Source: Herbinix hemicellulosilytica
GTDB taxonomy: Bacteria; Bacillota; Clostridia; Lachnospirales; Lachnospiraceae
DNA: 64,000 bases
Assembly (NCBI RefSeq): GCF_002904165.1
Contig: NZ_CVTD020000017.1
Coordinates: 166,137-230,136, forward strand
Reading direction: 5' to 3'
Notes under the pieces: generated by a model
Told to the model about the DNA's origin: nothing
What the model saw: only the letters and a program-made list of their open reading frames with translations
Databases searched by the model: none
Shown: positions 34,199 to 43,524 of the stretch, piece after piece
Numbering within the stretch: position 1 is the stretch's first letter
Layout of the letters: every line of letters begins with the position of its first letter
Position numbers and translations under genes: made by a program

Positions 34199-35992
34199 TT
34201 ATTCTTCTTTATTTGCCACAACGGCAATTCCAAGCTCTGCTAGCTGTTTATCATCAACAGTACTTGGTGCTTCAGTCATCGGGCATGAAGCGTCTTTAAC
34301 CTTGGGGAAAGCTATTACATCCCTGATACTGTCTTCTTTTGCCATAAGCATGATAAGACGGTCAAGACCGTATGCCAAACCTGCATGAGGAGGTACACCG
34401 TACTTGAATGCATTAAGAAGGAAGCCGAAACGGTTGTAAGCGTCTTCCTTGGTAAAGCCTAAAACTTCAAACATTTTCTCCTGAACTTCGCTTTGATATA
34501 TTCTTACGGAACCGCCTCCAATCTCGGTGCCGTTTAATACAATATCATAAGCCTTTGCCCTGACCTTGCCGGGGTCCGTATCAAGCAAGTGAAGGTCTTC
34601 ATCCATAGGCATGGTAAAAGGATGATGCTTGGCCACGTATCTGCCCTCTTCTTCGGAATATTCAAGCAGAGGAAATTCCGTAACCCAAAGGAATTTATAC
34701 TCGTCTTTATTCAAAAGATCCAGCCTTTTTGCCAACTCTACCCGTAAATTTCCGAGGGCGGCAAATACGATATCATCCTTATCGGCGGCAAAGAGCAATA
34801 AATCTCCCGGCTTTCCTTCCATAGCATTAACCAAATCTGCCAGTTCCTGCTCGGTCATGAATTTTGCAAAGGATGACTTGTAAGATCCGTCCTCATTTAT
34901 TGCAAGGTAGGCCAAACCTTTGGCTCCGAAATCTTTTACGAAGTCAACCAAAGAATCTATCTGTTTTCTTGGCATATTTGCCTGTCCCTGGGCATTGATG
35001 CCGCGGACAGAACCGCCGTTTTCTATGGCTGATGTAAATACACCGAAACCACAGTTTTTAACTATCTCCGATACGTTCTTAAGCTCCATGCCGAAACGGA
35101 TATCAGGCTTATCGGAGCCGAATCTTTCCATAGCTTCCGCATAGGTCATTCTCGGTATCGGAAGTTCAACATCTATACCGATGCATTCTTTAAACAGGGT
35201 CTTAAGCAACCGTTCGTTTACATCGATAACGTCGTCAACATCAACAAAGGACAATTCCATATCTATCTGGGTAAATTCCGGCTGACGGTCAGCTCTTAAG
35301 TCCTCGTCACGGAAACATTTTACTATCTGGAAGTACCTGTCGTATCCGGCGACCATCAAAAGCTGCTTAAATAGCTGGGGTGATTGAGGAAGGGCATAGA
35401 AATTGCCGGGATATATACGGCTAGGAACCAGATAATCCCTTGCTCCTTCCGGTGTGCTTTTTGTCAGCATGGGCGTTTCTATTTCAAGGAAACCTTCTTC
35501 CGTCAGGAATTTGCGAACCACAGTCGTTGCTTTGCTTCTTAGCATCAGGTTTCTTTGTAAATCCGGCCTTCTAAGATCCAAATACCTGTACTTAAGTCTT
35601 AAGTCTTCCTTGGTTTTGCTGTCCTCCTCAATAGGGAAAGGAGGGGTTTCCGCTTCTGAAAGAATTCTTAAATCATGAGCTCTTATTTCTATATCTCCTG
35701 TTACCAGGTTTTCATTTACCGCACCGGATCTGTATTCTACTCTTCCGGTAACGGCAATTACATATTCACTCTTTAAACGTGCCGCTTTGGCAAAGCCTTC
35801 GCTGCCGATATCGCTTTCTTCAAATATAATCTGCAGAATTCCGGAACGGTCTCTCAAGTCTACAAATATTATACCGCCCTTATTCCTGCTTTTTTGTACC
35901 CATCCCATTACCGTTACTGTTTCACCGACATTATTTCTTGATACTTCTGTACAACGATGGCTTCTGCGTAAACCTTTCATTGATTCAGCCAT
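34199..35992 (-). CDS. aspS: Aspartyl-tRNA synthetase
   Basis: A 597-residue class II synthetase of the bacterial type: N-terminal OB-fold anticodon-binding domain, catalytic core with motif 2 FRDEDLRADRQPEFTQIDMELSF, the GAD insert, and motif 3 in GLAYGLDRL. It attaches aspartate to tRNA-Asp; the bacterial-type insertion makes it cytoplasmic and essential. The gene has its own terminator. No T-box leader was seen upstream. Confidence 0.98.
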   Translation of the reverse strand: MAESMKGLRRSHRCTEVSRNNVGETVTVMGWVQKSRNKGGIIFVDLRDRSGILQIIFEESDIGSEGFAKAARLKSEYVIAVTGRVEYRSGAVNENLVTGDIEIRAHDLRILSEAETPPFPIEEDSKTKEDLRLKYRYLDLRRPDLQRNLMLRSKATTVVRKFLTEEGFLEIETPMLTKSTPEGARDYLVPSRIYPGNFYALPQSPQLFKQLLMVAGYDRYFQIVKCFRDEDLRADRQPEFTQIDMELSFVDVDDVIDVNERLLKTLFKECIGIDVELPIPRMTYAEAMERFGSDKPDIRFGMELKNVSEIVKNCGFGVFTSAIENGGSVRGINAQGQANMPRKQIDSLVDFVKDFGAKGLAYLAINEDGSYKSSFAKFMTEQELADLVNAMEGKPGDLLLFAADKDDIVFAALGNLRVELAKRLDLLNKDEYKFLWVTEFPLLEYSEEEGRYVAKHHPFTMPMDEDLHLLDTDPGKVRAKAYDIVLNGTEIGGGSVRIYQSEVQEKMFEVLGFTKEDAYNRFGFLLNAFKYGVPPHAGLAYGLDRLIMLMAKEDSIRDVIAFPKVKDASCPMTEAPSTVDDKQLAELGIAVVANKEE

Positions 35993-36076
35993 ATTTTCAC
36001 AATCTCCTTTTTCTATAAGTATGCCATATATTTTAATTAATTTATTTAAAACTGTCTACTGATTATTTTACTTCAT

Positions 36077-36385
36077 TTATTCGTTGACGTAAAAGTCCAG
36101 GCATCTTCTGTTGCAGGTCCTCGGCCTTACTATATCAGTCCCCACTCTTACATGTTCAGGATGTGTCTGATATGCCTTATAGGCTTCCTCACTTACAAAG
36201 ACCGAATCAAGAAGAATATCCGCATCAGAAGAAAACATGGGCTTTATAAGCACCTCTAATGATACAATCCCGTCAATCAGGTTTTTTAAGTTTTCCAATT
36301 CTCTTTTAATTTCTTCAGCGTATTTTTTGTTTTCTTCTTCTGAGAATTCTTCTCTGAAATTCCATGCCACTATATGCCTTATCAT
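36077..36385 (-). CDS. Dabb-family stress-responsive A/B barrel protein
   Basis: A 102-residue small ferredoxin-like-fold protein of the Dabb family: opening MIRHIVAWNFR, the YKAYQTHPEHVRVGTDIV segment and a beta C-terminus. Members dimerise; functions are diverse and mostly unknown. It stands alone between aspS and the acetylesterase gene. Confidence 0.85.
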   Translation of the reverse strand: MIRHIVAWNFREEFSEEENKKYAEEIKRELENLKNLIDGIVSLEVLIKPMFSSDADILLDSVFVSEEAYKAYQTHPEHVRVGTDIVRPRTCNRRCLDFYVNE

Positions 36386-36556
36386 ATATTATCCCCCTTG
36401 CCGCTCTGTATTTTCATTTTAAAATCCAAAAATATATTTCAGTATTCTAATTGACTCAGATAATTATAACATATGTGTCAAAAAATTCGTATCAGAAATT
36501 TAAAACGGTATTATGTATTATATCAATCCTTTCTGATCGTATTTAAAAGCAAACAA

Positions 36557-36626
36557 AAGAAGGCCGCTTCAAATCGGCCAGGTTTTAGGATTAAAAATTC
36601 TCAAACCTTTATGAAACAGCCTTCTT
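36557..36626 (-). terminator. Branched terminator after the acetylesterase gene
   Basis: An outer stem AAGAAGGC/GCCTTCTT encloses an AGGTTT/AAACCT hairpin and a GGCCG/CGGCC hairpin. On the minus strand the last stem is followed by TTCTTTTG. It could terminate transcription of the 36648-38522 gene through the GGCCG hairpin; the closed three-way shape is unusual. Confidence 0.55.
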
Positions 36627-36647
36627 AATAGATATGATTTATGCAGA

Positions 36648-38522
36648 CTATTGTGTTATAAATGGAGATGCGGGAAGTCCTTCTTTATTATATAAATTTG
36701 CCTTTTCGGGATTATCCGCCCAGGCATAACGGACCCTTGAAGGTTGCGGTACTTTTTTGCTGTATACTACAACACTGTCATTATCTATTTCGGCTTCGGC
36801 AGGATAAAAGACACCGTCTTTTCCGCATATTTCGAAAGTTTCAAGCTTATTTCCCTTTACTGTCAAACCGCTGCCGGTATATTTGAAATATAGCCTGATT
36901 TTGTTTTCTTCCACTATCATCCTGTCATATATAGGCCCACTGCAAACGATGTCCTCACCAAACACATGATTTAACGCCCAAAGAGCCAGTCTCTCACCGA
37001 CACTCTTTTTATCCCAAGGATGAAGATCATTATACATACCCACATCAATTGTTACTGCCATGCCGGTATTGGGTAATTCCAGTACCCGCCTTTGTGCCTC
37101 CCTTAGTTCAGCCCAACCGCTGACTTCCGGTTCCATCCTCCACGGGCAATAGTTGGCAAGCTGCACATAATAGAAAGGTATATTTCCTAAGTCCCAAAGC
37201 TTTCTCCAGTCGTTTATAACGGCCTCAAACAGTTCTTTGTAATCGTAAGGGTATCCGGTATTTGATTCGCCCTGGTACCAAAGAACACCCCTGATACTGT
37301 AGTTTCTCAAAGGATAAATCATACCGTTATAAAGGCCGGTAGGTTTATATTGGAAAAAAGTAATAGGATCCTGTGCTTTTGATATAGCCCCTATCTTATA
37401 TCTCCATGTTCCTGATATAGGTATTTGCTCGTCTTCAATCTTAATATAATAGGGCATATCAGTTACAAATCCGCCGATATTGGAAGTAATAATAAGACGT
37501 ACTGCGATTACGTTTCTTCCGGTTTTTAATAATCCTTCCGGAATTTTATATCTTCTTGGAGGATAAAGATATCCTGTATTTCCGACCTGGACACCGTTTA
37601 TATAAGTATCATCGCCATCAATGAGTGTGCCAAGTATCAGTTTTCCTTCTTTACCTGCCAGCCTTTCGGGAAGCCAGAATTCTTTTCTTAACCATACAGA
37701 CCCTCTTATAGGTTCCAGTTCCGTCCCTCGGAAGCTTGCCGGTAAATCAATATCTCTCCAATCGCTGTCGTTATATTTTTCACTGTACCAGGGTTCAGGT
37801 ATTTCATGCAGGCCTTCGTCTTTTTTGAAAAGTTCGTCATACCAGTTCTGAATTCTTTCGGCATCACTTGCTATGGTATCCTTTACATAAGATTCGTCTT
37901 TGCATTGTTCCAAAATATCCGTATATCTGTCAAATCTCATAAGTGTTTTTTCACTCATCCAGGCTTCTGCCGGTGTTCCGCCGATTGCGGTAAAGAGCAG
38001 TCCGATCGGTATTTTATATTTGTCATATATTTTCCTTGAGAAGAAATAGCCTATGGCACTGAAACTGTATACCGTTTCGGGATTTACAGGAACCCACATC
38101 CCTTCGGCAACTTCGTCTACCGGCCCGTTAAAATTATAGACCATAGGCACCGTAAATTGTCTTATTTCTGGATAATTTGCCCCTTTTACCTCATCTTCGA
38201 ATAAATCAAGGGTACGGCTTACCGGAATTTGCATATTGGATTGTCCGCCAAGTACCCATACGTCGCCCACAAGGACATCCTTAATTACTTTTTCCTCATC
38301 CTCATGGTTTATAACTATTTCATAAGGTCCGCCCGCCTTTAGATCATATAAGACAACCATCCAGCAGCCGTCATCATTTACTACTGTCTTATATTCATTA
38401 TTCATAAATGTTAGCTTTAGCTCTTTACCCGGGACCCCTTTTCCCCATATCTTCACTCTGGAATCTCTTTGAAGTACCATTCCGTCACTTAGTAAAGGTG
38501 AAAGCCAAATTTTATTTGTCAT
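36648..38522 (-). CDS. Sialate O-acetylesterase family protein
   Basis: A 624-residue SGNH-fold esterase of the SASA family. The nucleophile serine lies in VLGGQSNMQIPV; the catalytic aspartate and histidine are in the C-terminal DLHPWDKKSVGERLALW. The protein has an N-terminal beta domain and an inserted galactose-binding-like domain (WLRKEFWLPERL...VNG, about 250-370). It removes acetyl groups from sialic acid or plant cell-wall glycans. No signal peptide is visible, so it may act on imported oligosaccharides in the cytoplasm. A LysR regulator is divergent to it. Confidence 0.9.
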   Translation of the reverse strand: MTNKIWLSPLLSDGMVLQRDSRVKIWGKGVPGKELKLTFMNNEYKTVVNDDGCWMVVLYDLKAGGPYEIVINHEDEEKVIKDVLVGDVWVLGGQSNMQIPVSRTLDLFEDEVKGANYPEIRQFTVPMVYNFNGPVDEVAEGMWVPVNPETVYSFSAIGYFFSRKIYDKYKIPIGLLFTAIGGTPAEAWMSEKTLMRFDRYTDILEQCKDESYVKDTIASDAERIQNWYDELFKKDEGLHEIPEPWYSEKYNDSDWRDIDLPASFRGTELEPIRGSVWLRKEFWLPERLAGKEGKLILGTLIDGDDTYINGVQVGNTGYLYPPRRYKIPEGLLKTGRNVIAVRLIITSNIGGFVTDMPYYIKIEDEQIPISGTWRYKIGAISKAQDPITFFQYKPTGLYNGMIYPLRNYSIRGVLWYQGESNTGYPYDYKELFEAVINDWRKLWDLGNIPFYYVQLANYCPWRMEPEVSGWAELREAQRRVLELPNTGMAVTIDVGMYNDLHPWDKKSVGERLALWALNHVFGEDIVCSGPIYDRMIVEENKIRLYFKYTGSGLTVKGNKLETFEICGKDGVFYPAEAEIDNDSVVVYSKKVPQPSRVRYAWADNPEKANLYNKEGLPASPFITQ

Positions 38523-38712
38523 TTTATCGTAAGTCTCCTTTCAAAATTAACAGTATCAAAATGCCAGTACCACGGATGGTTAACTCAACTAACTGTTTTC
38601 TATTAATATTTATTGTATCAAATCGTTTTATTATAAGCTAATTGTTATTGACTTATTATTCTCATAAGCTTATACTTATACCATAATTTGCCTATGATAA
38701 AAGGAGGCTTAT

Positions 38713-39693
38713 ATGACTACCCAACAGATTGAGTATGTTCTAACTCTTGCGGAAGAAAAAAGTTTTTCAAAAGCCGCACAAAAACTATATGTAACCCAGC
38801 CTTCCCTTAGCCAATTCATTAAAAATCTGGAAAATGAACTTCGTGTTCAGCTTTTTGACAGAAGCACCAATCCCATACGCCTTACTCCTGCGGGAGAAGC
38901 TTTTGTTAATGCTGCCCGTAAAATTAAAGCAATTGAAGAGGAGTTGCATATAAAGTTAGCCGATCTTACAAATTTAAAAACTGGCGAGTTAAGAATAGGT
39001 ACCAGTCCCTTTCGTGCCTCCTGCTTGTTGCCAAAAAGCATAGCTAAATTTCATGAGTTATATCCCGGGATAAGCATACATATCCTTGAAGAGGTTACCG
39101 TCAAGCTGGAAGAAGCCGCCATGGACGGCAGTATTGATCTTTTTTTAAGCACAGGCCCGTTTGATGAAAATATTTTTCATGTTGAAGAACTTGCCGTAGA
39201 ACAGCTCTTTCTTGCCGTTCCTCCGGACAATCCTATTAATAAAGGGCTGGAATCATACCATATATCGAATTATGACATAAAGATGGCCTCTGTTAAGTAT
39301 CATAAAACTCCCCCTGTAGATCTTTCCGTATTCAGGTCGGCTCCTTTTATATTTGTAAAGCAAAATCAAAAATTATATGACATAGCTTCAGAGTTTTGCC
39401 TGTCGGCAGGCTTTAATCCTTACGTTATATTATGCAGTGAGCGGCTGGAAACCGCATTTTCCTGGGCTTTAGCCGGCATAGGGTGTACTTTTGTCCCCGA
39501 CTTCCTAATCAGATTCGGTAATTATGAAAAACATCCTATATATTATAAGCTTAACCACCCGAAAGCAACCCGTAATATATGTATTGTCTACCGCAAAAAC
39601 CGCTATCTGTCCAGAGTCGCTCTGGAATATATATCACTTCTTAAAAAGCTTATAGGATACGGTACCTGGTCCTACCCTGTGCCGCTAAACTGA
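38713..39693 (+). CDS. LysR-family transcriptional regulator
   Basis: A 326-residue regulator, slightly longer than the usual 300. The N-terminal winged helix-turn-helix reads LTLAEEKSFSKAAQKLYVTQPSLSQFIKNLE, with a linker helix and two periplasmic-binding-like effector domains after residue 90 (GELRIGTSPFRASCLLP). It is divergent to the sialate acetylesterase gene across 190 bases, so that gene is a likely target; the effector is unknown. The start has AGGAGG about 8 bases upstream. Confidence 0.95.
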   Translation: MTTQQIEYVLTLAEEKSFSKAAQKLYVTQPSLSQFIKNLENELRVQLFDRSTNPIRLTPAGEAFVNAARKIKAIEEELHIKLADLTNLKTGELRIGTSPFRASCLLPKSIAKFHELYPGISIHILEEVTVKLEEAAMDGSIDLFLSTGPFDENIFHVEELAVEQLFLAVPPDNPINKGLESYHISNYDIKMASVKYHKTPPVDLSVFRSAPFIFVKQNQKLYDIASEFCLSAGFNPYVILCSERLETAFSWALAGIGCTFVPDFLIRFGNYEKHPIYYKLNHPKATRNICIVYRKNRYLSRVALEYISLLKKLIGYGTWSYPVPLN

Positions 39694-39703
39694 TGAAATT
39701 TTA

Positions 39704-39770
39704 AAAACCTGCTGTAAATATTGTTTGGAATGTCATGCAGTCCCAAACTGGTATAATTACAGCAGGTTTT
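39704..39770. terminator. Shared terminator between LysR gene and hisS
   Basis: AAAACCTGCTGTAA/TTACAGCAGGTTTT flank an inner GTTTGG/CCAAAC stem. T-runs follow on both strands (TTTTATTG and TTTTTAAAA), so it can end both converging transcripts. Confidence 0.75.
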
Positions 39771-39801
39771 ATTGTTTAGAAACACTATTTACACAAGTAT
39801 C

Positions 39802-41067
39802 TTATTTACCGCTTTTAAAATTATTAATAAATACAGTTATTTCATTAAGGCTTATTTCGGTCTGTTCTCCGGTTTCCATATTCTTTATATTTGCTTTGCC
39901 TGTGGCAAGCTCATCAGCTCCGATTATTACCGAGTGTATTGCACCGATTTTGTTGGCGTATTTCATCTGTGCCTTTACGCTGCGCTCCATATAATCGGTT
40001 TCCACAATCAGGCCTTGTTTTCTTAAATCCCTTACTATCTTATAAGCCGCAGCCTTTGCTTCTTTACCCAAAATACCGACATACAGGTCCACATTGGGTT
40101 CTTTTGGTAACTCAACTTTTTGTGCTTCCAGTTCGTTTATAATCCTTTCTATGCCGATACCAAAACCAACCGCAGGAATATCCTGCTTTTCGTCAATTTC
40201 ATGAACCAAATTATCATATCTGCCGCCGCCGCATAAGGTAAATCCTTCGCTGTTTATAAATTCGAAAACCGTCTTCGTATAATAATCAAGGCCTCTTACT
40301 ATACCCGTATCAACTTCGAAAGGAATACCAAGGTCATTAAGAAGATTCTGCAGTTCATTAAAATGATTCCTACAGTCCTCATCCAGATAATCAACGGTTC
40401 TGGGAGCGTCTTTTACGATTTCCTTGCAGCTGTCCACTTTACAGTCCAATACCCTTAGCGGATTTTTTGTCATTCTTTCTTTACAGGTAGGACAGAGTTT
40501 GTCCGCATTTTTATTTAAAAAGGCCAGCAATGCCTCATTGTAATCTTTTCTGCAATTCTTGCATCCGATACTGTTGATATGCAGTTTTATCCCCTTAAGG
40601 CCAAGCTTCTCCAAAAATTCCATAAGGAGGGAAATAATCTCCACTTCAGCCAAGGGGCTTGCCGAACCGAAGAACTCGACACCGAATTGGTGGTGCTGTC
40701 TTAATCTTCCGCTTTGGGGATTCTCATAGCGGAAAGCCTGGGTAACATAAAACAACTTTGTAGGCTGGCTTTCTGCATATAAGCTGTTTTCAAGATAAGC
40801 CCGGACAGTTCCTGCCGTCCCTTCAGGTTTTAAGGTTATGCTTCTTCCTCCCTTATCCTCAAAAGTATACATTTCTTTTTGCACTACGTCCGTTGTTTCC
40901 CCTACACCTCTCTGAAAAAGGACCGTATGCTCGAAAACCGGAGTTATTATTTCTTTAATATTATATGACCGGCATAACTTACGGGCCGTTTCCTCGATTA
41001 TGGTTCTCTTATACATGTTGGAACCGTACCAATCCTGTGTTCCCTTCGGTCTTTGTGTAATCATCAT
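39802..41067 (-). CDS. hisS: Histidyl-tRNA synthetase
   Basis: A 421-residue class II synthetase, standard size. Motif 2 [21 protein letters not shown], the histidine-specific [12 protein letters not shown] near 265 and the C-terminal anticodon domain ([20 protein letters not shown]) are present, as is a zinc-like cysteine set (CKNCR...CPTCKERM) typical of some Clostridia. It charges tRNA-His. There is no T-box in the 243 bases upstream. Confidence 0.98.
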   Translation of the reverse strand: MMITQRPKGTQDWYGSNMYKRTIIEETARKLCRSYNIKEIITPVFEHTVLFQRGVGETTDVVQKEMYTFEDKGGRSITLKPEGTAGTVRAYLENSLYAESQPTKLFYVTQAFRYENPQSGRLRQHHQFGVEFFGSASPLAEVEIISLLMEFLEKLGLKGIKLHINSIGCKNCRKDYNEALLAFLNKNADKLCPTCKERMTKNPLRVLDCKVDSCKEIVKDAPRTVDYLDEDCRNHFNELQNLLNDLGIPFEVDTGIVRGLDYYTKTVFEFINSEGFTLCGGGRYDNLVHEIDEKQDIPAVGFGIGIERIINELEAQKVELPKEPNVDLYVGILGKEAKAAAYKIVRDLRKQGLIVETDYMERSVKAQMKYANKIGAIHSVIIGADELATGKANIKNMETGEQTEISLNEITVFINNFKSGK

Positions 41068-41310
41068 AATCCTCCTAAAAACCTAAATTTAATTTCCTAA
41101 ATCCTATGACCTTTAATTATGTGGAATTTATTATATATGGCTGATTAATTCGTATTGTTATTATCATAAGTATATAGAGGAATTTACCCATTTAATTTAT
41201 TTGTCATTTTAAAGAATGAATATATATCATTTATAAATACTCATAAATTTTTTAACTCAATTTATATAACCAGGCAATATAAAATTTAAAATAACTTAAA
41301 ATCTATTTAT

Positions 41311-42789
41311 CTATTTACTTTTCAGCAACTGCGGGTTATTTGCAAGAAATTCCTGCTTTCTTGCAATCATTTCATCAATCCGTTCAATATAATCATTCAG
41401 GTTTTTTACGTTATCTACCCGTTCTATTCTGTTTTCATCATAAAACACAAATTTTGACAAAGCTCCGGCACCCAACGCCAGGATGGTTTGCTTTTCTTCC
41501 ATTATTAAAATATTATATAAACCTTCCTTGCCGTCTCTTGCATAGCCTATATTCTCAAGATTATCCGCCATATTCTTCTGTCTGTATAAATAATAAGGAT
41601 GATAATCGTTCTTTCTTGCAAATTCCATAGATAGCTCAAGCATTATAGGTACATCCACCGGCTGCAGGTTATAAAAACTTTCTTTTTCGGCATTTAGCCT
41701 TGCAGCCCTCTTTATAGCCAGAGTATGGACTGTCAGGCTGTCCGGATTTAGCTTACCTATCTTTTTTAAGGTATCTTCCACGTCCTCAGGGGTTTCGCCG
41801 GGAAGTCCTATTATAATATCCATATTGATATTATCAAAGCCAATTTTCCTTGCCATGGCAAAAGCTTCTTCAACCTGTTCTACCGTATGTCTTCTGCCTA
41901 TAAGATCAAGTGTTTTTTGCTGCATAGACTGAGGGTTTATGGAAATCCTGTTTACGCCCCACTTTTTCAACACTTCGAGTTTTTCTTTATTTATACTGTC
42001 CGGTCGCCCTGCCTCCACACAAAATTCCATCACATGGGTAAAATCAAATTGCTTTTTTACTAAACCAAGCAAACGGTCAAGCTGGCCGGCTGAAAGAGAA
42101 GTAGGGGTGCCCCCTCCCAGATAGACGCAAACAAGCTTTTTATCGGGAAAGCAAGTGGCCCCGTATCTAATTTCTTTTTCCAGGGCGTCAAGATAGGCTT
42201 CTATACGACCGGCAAATCTTTCTGCAGAAAATGAGGGAAAAGAGCAGTACAGACAGGTGCTTGGGCAAAAGGGTATGCCTATATACAGGCTGTATCCGTT
42301 TTTATAATCCATTTTATGAAGAAGTCTTCGCTCCCTGTCAGCTATGTCTATGCTTAAATCTGTTTTTTCCCTGGAGCAAAGGTATTCCTTTTCCATAATA
42401 GCATATATGGTTTCTTCATCCATACCCTTATCAAGCATTTCATATACCAATTTTGTTGGCCTGATACCGGTTAGTGTACCCCAGGGAAGTTCTTTTTTGC
42501 TCAGCTTCGAAAGGGTCTTATATAAAAGCCTTTTTAAGGCATTTTTATAAGCGGCTTTTTCTGTAACCGGGTCCGGCCCATCAGTTGCCGCCTGATACTG
42601 TTTGCCTTCTATATCTGCAAATATACTGATTTTATTTTTATCAAAATCCATCCGTATGAAATCCGATATATCGCTTTCTTTCGGTATATCTTTATCTGTT
42701 ATTACCACTTCTTTTCGCGGATAAAATGCTTTTACCAGCGGATGGATATCATTTTCATACGTCCTGTCGGAAAGGATAACTTTTATCAT
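41311..42789 (-). CDS. hemZ: Radical SAM coproporphyrinogen dehydrogenase-like protein
   Basis: A 492-residue radical SAM enzyme. The iron-sulphur motif CPSTCLYC places cysteines at 175, 179 and 182, followed by the GGGTPTSL and NINMDIIIGLPGET segments. It belongs to the HemZ group of Firmicutes, oxygen-independent coproporphyrinogen III oxidase-like; haem synthesis need not be its true function. I start at the ATG with GGGAGC upstream, 30 bases inside the longest frame. The metallo-hydrolase gene is directly upstream, as in many Firmicutes. Confidence 0.9.
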   Translation of the reverse strand: MIKVILSDRTYENDIHPLVKAFYPRKEVVITDKDIPKESDISDFIRMDFDKNKISIFADIEGKQYQAATDGPDPVTEKAAYKNALKRLLYKTLSKLSKKELPWGTLTGIRPTKLVYEMLDKGMDEETIYAIMEKEYLCSREKTDLSIDIADRERRLLHKMDYKNGYSLYIGIPFCPSTCLYCSFPSFSAERFAGRIEAYLDALEKEIRYGATCFPDKKLVCVYLGGGTPTSLSAGQLDRLLGLVKKQFDFTHVMEFCVEAGRPDSINKEKLEVLKKWGVNRISINPQSMQQKTLDLIGRRHTVEQVEEAFAMARKIGFDNINMDIIIGLPGETPEDVEDTLKKIGKLNPDSLTVHTLAIKRAARLNAEKESFYNLQPVDVPIMLELSMEFARKNDYHPYYLYRQKNMADNLENIGYARDGKEGLYNILIMEEKQTILALGAGALSKFVFYDENRIERVDNVKNLNDYIERIDEMIARKQEFLANNPQLLKSK

Positions 42790-42821
42790 TCTTGCTCCCA
42801 TTGTGTAATATTTTAACAAAT

Positions 42822-43451
42822 CTATAAAAAAGGATTATATTGTTTTTCATGCCCTATGGTTGTAGGCCTTCCGTGACCGGGGTAAACTTCCGTTTCATCC
42901 GGCAATATAAAAAGCCTGCTTTTTATTGATTCTATTAGTCTTTGATGATTTCCTGTCGGAAGATCCGTTCTTCCTATGCTTTCATAAAAAAGAGTATCTC
43001 CGCTGAATAATGTGGACTCATCTTTCAAATAATAGCAAGCCCCGCCTTCCGTATGGCCGGGTGTATATATAACCTGCCAGATTAGACCTGCTGCCTCGAA
43101 CTCTTCCTTGTCTTTAAGGAAATAGTCGGGTTTTAAACTTACTTCTCTTCCAAAATTAATTGACGCGTTCAAATTGGAATCATTTAAAAGAGTTTCTTCG
43201 TTTTCACCGGCGTATATACCGGCTCCGGTCAGAGCTTTAAGTTTTTCGGCAGCCATTATATGGTCAAAATGACCGTGGGTTAAAAGTATACGCTTACACA
43301 CCAGGTCATTTTCATTTAAATAACTATATATTTTTTCCGCCCTGTCGGCAGGATCTATAACGACGGCTTCCTTTGAATCCCGGGCTCTTACTATATAGCA
43401 GTTGGTCTGCACCATGCCCAGCACCATTGTTTTTATCTTAATATTTTTCAT
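42822..43451 (-). CDS. Metallo-beta-lactamase-fold hydrolase (GloB-like)
   Basis: A 209-residue member with the zinc motif HGHFDH in LLTHGHFDHIMAAEKL, further ligands in YTPGHTEGG and ESIGRTD, and VYPGHGRPT at the end. It resembles the small glyoxalase II-type hydrolases regularly found with hemZ and relA. It probably cleaves a thioester; substrate not known. Its gene ends 33 bases before the hemZ start. Confidence 0.9.
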   Translation of the reverse strand: MKNIKIKTMVLGMVQTNCYIVRARDSKEAVVIDPADRAEKIYSYLNENDLVCKRILLTHGHFDHIMAAEKLKALTGAGIYAGENEETLLNDSNLNASINFGREVSLKPDYFLKDKEEFEAAGLIWQVIYTPGHTEGGACYYLKDESTLFSGDTLFYESIGRTDLPTGNHQRLIESIKSRLFILPDETEVYPGHGRPTTIGHEKQYNPFL

Positions 43452-43524
43452 AACACCTTACCTGCTTTCATAGTGCAAAACTTAAAGTATTATTCTTAAA
43501 AATATTTATTGTTAGTATTTAATG

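Noticed and set aside
41068..41310. T-box leader upstream of hisS (also sought upstream of aspS)
   Set aside because: No T-box core (AGGGTGGNACCGCG-like) was found on the coding strand in either region.
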